From NCBI GenBank assembly GCA_002284615.2, contig MU069469.1, positions 461,291-472,824 on the forward strand: 11,534 bases of DNA, written 5' to 3'. Below are positions 7,036 to 11,534 of the stretch, one piece after another. The notes beneath the pieces are model-generated. The model had not been told where the DNA came from. It did no database searches and saw only the letters and a list, made by a program, of their open reading frames with translations. A program made the translations under genes and the position numbers. Origin of the DNA: Dunaliella salina. Taxonomy: Eukaryota > Chlorophyta > Chlorophyceae > Chlamydomonadales > Dunaliellaceae. Each line of letters begins with the position of its first letter. Positions within the stretch are counted from its first letter, which is position 1.

Positions 7036-7755
7036 ACTAGTGGGGACCCAGAGGGTTGTCGGCGATCCGTCCAGGCGCGCGCCTCACTCTCCTGTAACCA
7101 GCCCGTCTGCTAGCCGCTAACTCTGGTTCTGTGTTGTCAGAGCTGCTGAAACGGATGGCATGTTTGGTGCTGTTAGTTTTTGTTAGGGATTTAACTGCAT
7201 GGAAGTGGATTTTGGTAGCAATCTTTTGAGCCTTTTCTTTGGTTTTGCCTAGATTGCAGAGATGGGTAGTACAATGATGCCGTCAGGGCGATGAAGGTGT
7301 GTGTTTGGCGGCCATCGAGATGAGGAAACCCAATTTGGAATGTTTCTCTGAATTTTGTCCGGAAATTCCATATCCAAGGAGCGTAGTCTATCTGCATCGC
7401 ATGCATCAATTGAGACAATGCAGGGTCCGTGTTTGCTCCGTGCTTCCCCACAGATGCTGAGAGCTTGGTGATGGCGATTTATATTCATTCTGTTTATTTG
7501 TGGGTGGATGCATCTGAGAAGAGTGTGGGAAATGTTATCAGGAGCACCACAAAGAGGGCAGAGAGCAGGTCCAGAATGGTTATTAAATCGTGCAGCATGT
7601 CTGCTGTTGTAGAGTGTGCCTGTTCTGTATTTTAAAATGTTTTTCTGTCCTCTAAGGGTGACAGTTTTCATATGCCAGAAAACATTGCTAATCCTGGAGT
7701 TGACTGTGGGTTGGTGACGGTTGAGTTTCTGTAAGTTTTGCCTGTAAGTTTTTGG
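7036..7755 (-). pseudogene. Retrotransposon ORF2 remnant with CCHC motif
   Basis: The minus strand reads NSTVTNPQSTPGLAMFSGI, then after a one-base frameshift (about 7670) KTVTLRGQKNILKYRTGTLY, a C-x2-C-x7-H-x4-C motif (CPLCGAPDNISHTLLRC, about 7510-7560) and RPDGIIVLP. This is the region after the reverse transcriptase in LINE-type ORF2, where a zinc-knuckle-like CCHC is common. After RPDGIIVLP the sequence jumps to GKTKEKAQKIATKIHFHAVK and ends NPLGPH-TAG, so roughly 80 codons expected between these parts are missing, with a second frameshift at the junction. It is 5'-truncated, with no polymerase motif present. Confidence 0.75.
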
Positions 7756-7756
7756 T

Positions 7757-7950
7757 GCCCTTTAAGTGGACCCAACGTGTAGGGCGTGTAGATGACCCCA
7801 CCCACACCCAACAGAATTGTATGAAGGGTGACTTGAGCAGAGGCCCTTGAAAGATGGCGACACAAACTGCGGTGTTGCTGCTTGAAGGCCTCTAGCTGAT
7901 TCTTGGGCCGGGTATCTTCACAGTGTTTGACTTACACAAGATGGATGTGC
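7757..7950 (-). pseudogene. Retrotransposon ORF2 fragment, type A
   Basis: The minus strand encodes IHLV, a TAA stop, VKHCEDTRPKNQLEAFKQQH, LCRHLSRASAQ and VTLHTILLGVGGVIYTPYTL up to PLKG. In complete elements of this kind that segment lies downstream of the CCHC motif, yet here it lies upstream of the CCHC-bearing copy. It is therefore the 5' part of a host element whose continuation (LYKATKLALEL...) is found beyond the inserted copy, at about 6929 and lower. Confidence 0.7.
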
Positions 7951-7956
7951 CTCTAG

Positions 7957-8460
7957 GAGGAGCTGACTAGGGTAACAGGCCTTGGAAATACGTGGAGTGG
8001 CTGCCCCCTTTTCCCCTGCACCCCCCTGCACTTCTCAATATACCAGGAATCGGTCTTTGGCGCACTTTTCATGGGAACAGTTGATGGGACCCACTTCAGT
8101 GTCAGTGCTGACCTTTGGGTCTTTGCCTGCAACGGCAGTACTTTACATAGGGTGCTTGGAGCGAATATTGACATGAGTAGTAACTCTAAAAAGTGCTGGT
8201 CGTCAAAATTCATATCTGGTTTTCAGGGATTGGACAGGGGCAGCTACTTCACACAATGCGTGTACTTGGGCCAGCCCATTAAGATAAATGATTTTGTGGT
8301 TGATTTACGGAAAAGGCATAGAAGCGGGTGGCCAACTGAGGATCAGGCTAAACATGATGCTTATTTAAACAAGTTAGCCAAGCATCGTGACTGGGTAGCA
8401 CTTCCCTTCTGGCATGATTCTGCTGTTGGTAGAGTTTACAAAGTTTACAAGGGAACATAA
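7957..8460 (+). CDS. Unrecognised ORF, possible transposon-related fragment
   Basis: An open frame from 7957 (after TAG 7954-7956) to TAA 8458-8460, with the first ATG at 8071 giving 129 residues. Composition is ordinary: FGALFMGTVDGTHFSVSADL, GFQGLDRGSYFTQCVYLGQP, KRHRSGWPTEDQAKHDAYLN, DWVALPFWHDSAVG and the end RVYKVYKGT. The GTVDGTH string resembles the GxxDGTH motif around the first catalytic Asp of PIF/Harbinger (DDE_4) transposases, but the following sequence does not match that family to my eye. The last 27 bases lie in the left arm of the inverted repeat. It may be a transposon gene remnant or host exon; function unknown. Confidence 0.35.
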   Translation, partial: EELTRVTGLGNTWSGCPLFPCTPLHFSIYQESVFGALFMGTVDGTHFSVSADLWVFACNGSTLHRVLGANIDMSSNSKKCWSSKFISGFQGLDRGSYFTQCVYLGQPIKINDFVVDLRKRHRSGWPTEDQAKHDAYLNKLAKHRDWVALPFWHDSAVGRVYKVYKGT

Positions 8461-8612
8461 CCTTCAGCCAGAAAGTTTGGCTGCTCGGTGTGGTGAAAGA
8501 AATCCATAAGCTCAGAGATGAAGCGATAAGTCTGAGTATCTTGGTTTTGGAAGAAACGAGCTACATCCAAAGAGCAGGCATCAGAAAAAAAGAAATTTCC
8601 TGTATCATTTGA
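8451..8612 (+). pseudogene. Decayed coding copy in left arm
   Basis: Open from GGG 8451 to TGA 8610-8612: GNITFSQKVWLLGVVKEIHK, LRDEAISLSILVLEE, TSYIQRAGIRKK. The right arm encodes nearly the same peptide, with many silent differences. After a one- or two-base shift a second shared segment, LYHLTLLCEQERH, follows at 8600. It overlaps the end of the upstream ORF in another frame (KGT-TAA). The sequence with leucine-rich and CEQER parts could be the N-terminal region of a transposase-like protein, but no family is firmly recognised. Confidence 0.45.
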
Positions 8613-8887
8613 CACTTCTCTGTGAGCAGGAAAGGCACTAAAAAGATGTGCATACTTTCTTCTGAGACAACCCAGGAAGCTGCTAGTGCAGAGGAAGATG
8701 GCTTTTCATCCTGCCTTGTTTCTCCAAATGCAGATACCTAGCAGTAAGGAGAGGTTTACTAACTCTAACGTGATTTATGTGTTTCAGAACAATGGCAGGA
8801 TGAAAAGCACGTCATCTTTCTCTGCCCTTGCAACTTCCTGTGTTGTCTTAGAAGAAAGTACGCACATCTTTTAACTGCCTCTCCTGC

Positions 8888-9061
8888 TCACAGAGTAGTG
8901 TCAGATGATACAGGATCTTTCTTTTTTCTGATGCTTGCTCTCTGGATGTAGCTCGTTTTTCTCAAAACCAAGATACTCAGACTTATTGCTTCATCTCTCA
9001 GCTTGTGTATTTCTTTCAGCACACCAAGCAGCCAAACTATCTGGCTGAAGGTTATGTTCCC
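8888..9061 (-). pseudogene. Decayed coding copy in right arm
   Basis: The minus strand reads GNITFSQIVWLLGVLKEIHK, LRDEAISLSILVLRK, TSYIQRASIRKKK and stops at TGA (8888-8890). Compared with the left copy, codon differences include CTC/CTT, ATC/ATA, CAT/CAC, CTC/CTG, GCG/GCA and CAA/CAG, all silent, against about five replacements. In the adjacent frame LYHLTLLCEQERQLKDVRTF continues, again with silent differences against the left copy. This is the pattern expected of two copies of a formerly constrained coding sequence. Confidence 0.45.
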
Positions 9062-9306
9062 TTATAAACCTTGTAAACCTTGTGTCTTTTCTTAATGTGT
9101 GCTAGTTGCTGTCCAGCATAGACTTTTAATTTCTGCTCTTGGAACTCAGGGGGCAGCAGGCTTCTGAAGCCTGCCCAGTCGGCCCAGGGAGTGCCGCCCC
9201 CACCCATGTTAGCCACCTGGAAGAAAACTGGCACAGGAGTGGTTCCAGAAGGTGGCACAGTGAAGATTGTGCTCAGAGGTGGAGTGATCTCAGCTTGGAT
9301 CTGCAT
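9052..9306 (-). CDS. Unrecognised minus-strand ORF ending in inverted repeat
   Basis: An 84-residue frame reads TPPLSTIFTVPPSGTTPVPV, FFQVANMGGGGTPWADWAG, FRSLLPPEFQEQKLKVYAGQ, then HIKKRHKVYKVYKGT and TAA. The KLKVYAG part corresponds to the + strand reading of the repeat at 6925. The last residues VYKVYKGT are shared with the ORF ending at 8460 because both run into the inverted-repeat arms. The Gly/Pro-rich middle may be coding or chance. The opposite strand is also open here (9191-9388), so this is a weak call. Confidence 0.25.
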   Translation of the reverse strand: MQIQAEITPPLSTIFTVPPSGTTPVPVFFQVANMGGGGTPWADWAGFRSLLPPEFQEQKLKVYAGQQLAHIKKRHKVYKVYKGT

Positions 9307-9366
9307 AACTGCGTCCTCACCTCCCGGCTATGGCTGGCCCCTGTGCAAGAGGGGTGCCCATGCTGA

Positions 9367-9620
9367 GGTGCTGGAGAGCTTGCTCTGAGGCTAAGGGGTG
9401 CGTCTCGGGGTTGCTGCCAGTGGACAGGGCCTCTCAACAGCAGTGTCGAGGGTGTCCTAGGTAAGGTAAGGTTACATCGCAATATCCGCCTACAAGGGCA
9501 GCTGAGCGGAAACACTAAGGCCTGTAACCAGACCTGTCCAAAGAAGAAGCTCAACTCGCAAAACTTGGCCTGGAAAATTGACAACAAGTCATGTCTGGTG
9601 AAAATGAAAAATGATGATTG
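9367..9620 (+). other. Open frame without start codon
   Basis: About 84 codons lie between TGA near 9366 and TGA near 9620, including GCCQWTGPLNSSVEGVLGK, QLSGNTKACNQTCPKKK and LNSQNLAWKIDNKSCLVKMK. A donor-like GGTAAGGTAAGG lies inside at about 9460-9472. The antisense strand is also open (9273-9668). No homologue is recognised; it could be an exon remnant. Confidence 0.15.
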
Positions 9621-10877
9621 ATGAAGAATTGTGAGACAGATGTTGGCAACATCATGTTGCTGGAGCAAAAGTGCTCACATTTGGTGAACAATGTTTTGTT
9701 GAGTACGTTCAATAAGAATTCAATCTGAACATGCTCATGCATAGCTCCAAGTTTACGAGGATGTCTAGCAATGTTTGGCATTCATATTTGCTCCTATGAG
9801 GCACACTGACTAGCCTGGATGGTACCAACTACAGGATCCCTAAGATAACTCTTAGGCTGTCTGAGGCCAACTTGCTGGAGTAGACTTCTGTGCTTCTTTT
9901 TTTATGGTCTGAATTGGACCAAATTCAATTGGTGGGCTCACTCTCAGCTTCAGCGCTGGCTGTTTAGCTTAAGACCTATATGTCTTTCCATTATTAAGGA
10001 GATCAATAATAGTGCCACACACAGGTTCAGGCTGTTAAACCCGCTCTGCTGAGAGTGACAAGTACCAGCCTTCACATTTCACGTTCTAACCATTGCTGGA
10101 GTCTGCTGCCTAATTGCCTGGCTTTTACCCAGCTAGACTTCCAGAAACTAGTTCAGGCTTCATTCTGGAAGGAATTCCTTCCATCCAGCAAGACAGAAGC
10201 CCAATGGGATGCGCATGCTAAAAGGCATCCTCACGATTCTACCGATGTGTAGAAGGCACCAACTACCATGCAAGAGGGACAAAGGCAAGATAAAACCTAG
10301 AAAATGTGGGGATCTATCATTCGAAGCACACGCCAAGCACGCTCCGGCAGCTCGAGAGCATCACGTTTCGTGTTGTTAGGTACAAATACCACAAATCCCT
10401 ACACTTGTTTTAGTTCATTCAGATATGTTCGTACTGTAGTTTCCTACCCGCAACAGTGATCCTCGATGGCTTTGTTGATTCAAAACCTCACAGCTGCGAA
10501 CCCACCCTCCCTGGTTTCATTCATTTTTTATAGTTTAATTTTCCACATTTTTACTGAATTTGTTCATCGCAATGATCTCCCACGCACGTACAGCTCAGCA
10601 GACATGCAGCCACGTCTCCAGAGGACCCTTCTTATCACCATGCAAGAAGATCCAGCTTGCCCACAGCAGACCAGGTGCTGCAAATTTTGAATGTGGACTT
10701 GCCAACAGAATTTGGGCGCTCTCGCAGGAGAACTTATTTACGAGAGTAGATGCCACTTTTCTACTTGGTGCCATCAGGGCGTGAAGCAGCATCTCTACTG
10801 TACTTTATGGCAATCTGTATGTGTCATTTTTTTGTACTATTGTGATGATGTATTGTATGATGAAGGAGAGTGATTCA
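9621..10877. other. Stretch without supported gene
   Basis: Only short ORFs occur. The least random-looking is 10055-10252 (+), which ends QASFWKEFLPSSKTEAQWD and AHAKRHPHDSTDV before TAG, but it has no recognised family or splice context. Two overlapping + frames at 10466-10784 have no distinguishing features. No tRNA-like fold or strong repeat was noticed. Confidence 0.4.
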
Positions 10878-11117
10878 TCAGCCAAGTGGACAATGACTCA
10901 TGAGTTCAATCCCTGGAGCTTGGCTGCAAGATGCACAGGCATACATGGGCACAGTCTCTGTAGTGTAGGTTGCAGAGTTTGGGGCTGTCTTGGGTGTGTT
11001 TCCATAAAAGCGTCGCAAGCCTCTGTGAATTTTAGCATTCAGAAGTTCATACTGATTCATGGAAGCGAAGTACATCTTGCTCCATACTTTCTGAATACTT
11101 TTGCTCACACCATTCAA
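10878..11117 (-). CDS. Unrecognised minus-strand ORF, possible exon
   Basis: The minus-strand frame reads NGVSKSIQKVWSKMYFASMN, QYELLNAKIHRGLRRFYGN, then TPKTAPNSATYTTETVP and YACASCSQAPGIELMSHCPL before TGA. The frame remains open some way upstream (to about 11175), with an acceptor-like ACTACAG. The first half looks amphipathic and basic, the second has a CxxC pair. It resembles an exon more than random sequence, but no domain is recognised and the plus strand is also open. Confidence 0.25.
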   Translation of the reverse strand: MNGVSKSIQKVWSKMYFASMNQYELLNAKIHRGLRRFYGNTPKTAPNSATYTTETVPMYACASCSQAPGIELMSHCPLG

Positions 11118-11503
11118 TGAGCATTCAGGAATACTCAGCTTATTACTGTAGTTATGTACTTCTTCTCCTGGGGGGCTCTTTCAAGCTTTTCAGAAGTCCT
11201 GCATCTGAACTTTTCCTATATTTCCTACCTGTTTGAAACCCACAGTATCCAAGGATTGATGTGCAATGTGTTTAACACTAATGAATCATTGATTGATGCT
11301 TGTGCGGCGCTCTGGGCACTCATCACAACAACATGTCTTTTCATTCCTAACTTTGATTTAGTTCAATGCTAGCTCCTGCGCAACAGCATTCCCTTCCACA
11401 TCTTGCTCCTATGTGCTCTTCTGAAGAACATATGCTCCACAAATTGGCTCCAGCACTTACAGGCCAACCTCCTTTGCCACCCGGCAGTACATTCAGACTG
11501 TGG

Positions 11504-11504
<1 letters not shown>
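11118..11504. other. Stretch without supported gene
   Basis: Only short ORFs are present on both strands and no repeat or RNA gene was seen. The ORF at 11347-11532 (-) owes its beginning to the terminal microsatellite. Confidence 0.4.

Positions 11505-11534
<30 letters not shown>
11505..11534. repeat. (CA)n microsatellite at right edge
   Basis: A CA dinucleotide tract runs off the end of the window, so its true length is unknown. Confidence 0.97.

Larger units (their letters stand above)
6505..7950 (-). mobile_element. Nested, 5'-truncated non-LTR (LINE-type) retrotransposon remnants
   Basis: The minus strand carries several decayed fragments of the C-terminal part of a non-LTR retrotransposon ORF2, all in the same orientation. 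The two 3' ends share NPLxPH followed by TAG (stops at 6512-6514 and 7037-7039) and the sequence diverges after CTAGTT. Two sequence types are visible. Type A has EDTRPKNQLE, LHTILLGVGGVIYTP, LASTRRALEKT and ARATAS; type B has CPLC...H...C, GLTKQK / GKTKEKAQK and LTKTNSTKHA. Type A sequence flanks a type B copy on both sides, which implies insertion of one element into another. No reverse transcriptase or endonuclease core is present. Confidence 0.8.
8434..9079. repeat. Long inverted repeat (two ~285-bp arms, ~78-bp loop)
   Basis: The arm 8434-8715 is the reverse complement of 8794-9079. Counting by eye gives about 28 differences, including small indels, over about 265 aligned bases, or close to 89% identity. 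The outer ends read GTTTACAA(A/G)GTTTA(C/T)AAGGG from each side and the inner ends GCTTTTCATCCTGCC. No target-site duplication is evident next to the arms. A transcript through this region would fold into a long hairpin. Confidence 0.92.

Noticed and set aside
8434..9079. Terminal inverted repeats of an intact DNA transposon, or a microRNA precursor
   Set aside because: The arms nearly meet with only a 78-bp loop, so no transposase could lie between them. No target-site duplication was seen. The stem is far longer than a typical plant or algal microRNA precursor and has a coding substitution pattern.

Overview
This looks like an 11.5-kb piece of eukaryotic nuclear genome, most likely from a protist or alga. 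It has low gene density, a spliced gene with GT-AG introns and a TTCTAAC branch-point heptamer seen twice, long (CA)n/(GT)n microsatellites, CAG-encoded polyglutamine, and decayed non-LTR retrotransposons. The mixed base composition, intron style, CAG/CA richness and retroelement type would fit a green alga (for example a Dunaliella-like chlorophyte), but that is inference. The window starts and ends inside (CA)n tracts, so it is probably a whole contig broken at microsatellites. No rRNA, tRNA, CRISPR or bacterial-style operon was seen.

Positions 1-4660 (+) hold the best gene. It is a glutamine-rich protein whose four exons (80-234, 1787-2663, 3058-3146, 3617-4276) join in phases 0, 1 and 0 into one continuous frame of about 592 residues with the 5' end outside the window. 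I do not recognise the family. The 3' half has been reshaped by local duplication: a 27-bp minisatellite that multiplies a splice donor, a tandemly duplicated exon with its acceptor, and about four diverged ~130-bp units around the stop codon.

Positions 4660-6050 hold weak ORFs, a 22-bp direct duplication and a (CA)15 tract, with no gene I can name. Positions 6050-7950 (- strand) are a graveyard of 5'-truncated, frameshifted non-LTR retrotransposon ORF2 3' ends. They belong to two apparent subfamilies. One copy (about 6935-7755) appears to be inserted inside the ORF of another, which resumes on both sides. The adjoining 3' UTR-like sequence (6050-6500) has its own degenerate repeats and a perfect 20-bp palindrome.

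Positions 7957-9310 hold an unidentified + strand ORF and a large inverted repeat (8434-8715 / 8794-9079). Both arms encode the same peptide, with largely silent differences in one frame, so this is a head-to-head pair of decayed coding copies and not a simple foldback. The last 2.2 kb contains only low-confidence ORFs.

I do not see a convincing new biological system. The strongest leads are the inverted coding duplication, the nested retroelement, and the tandemly duplicated splice-donor, exon and C-terminal modules of the polyglutamine gene.
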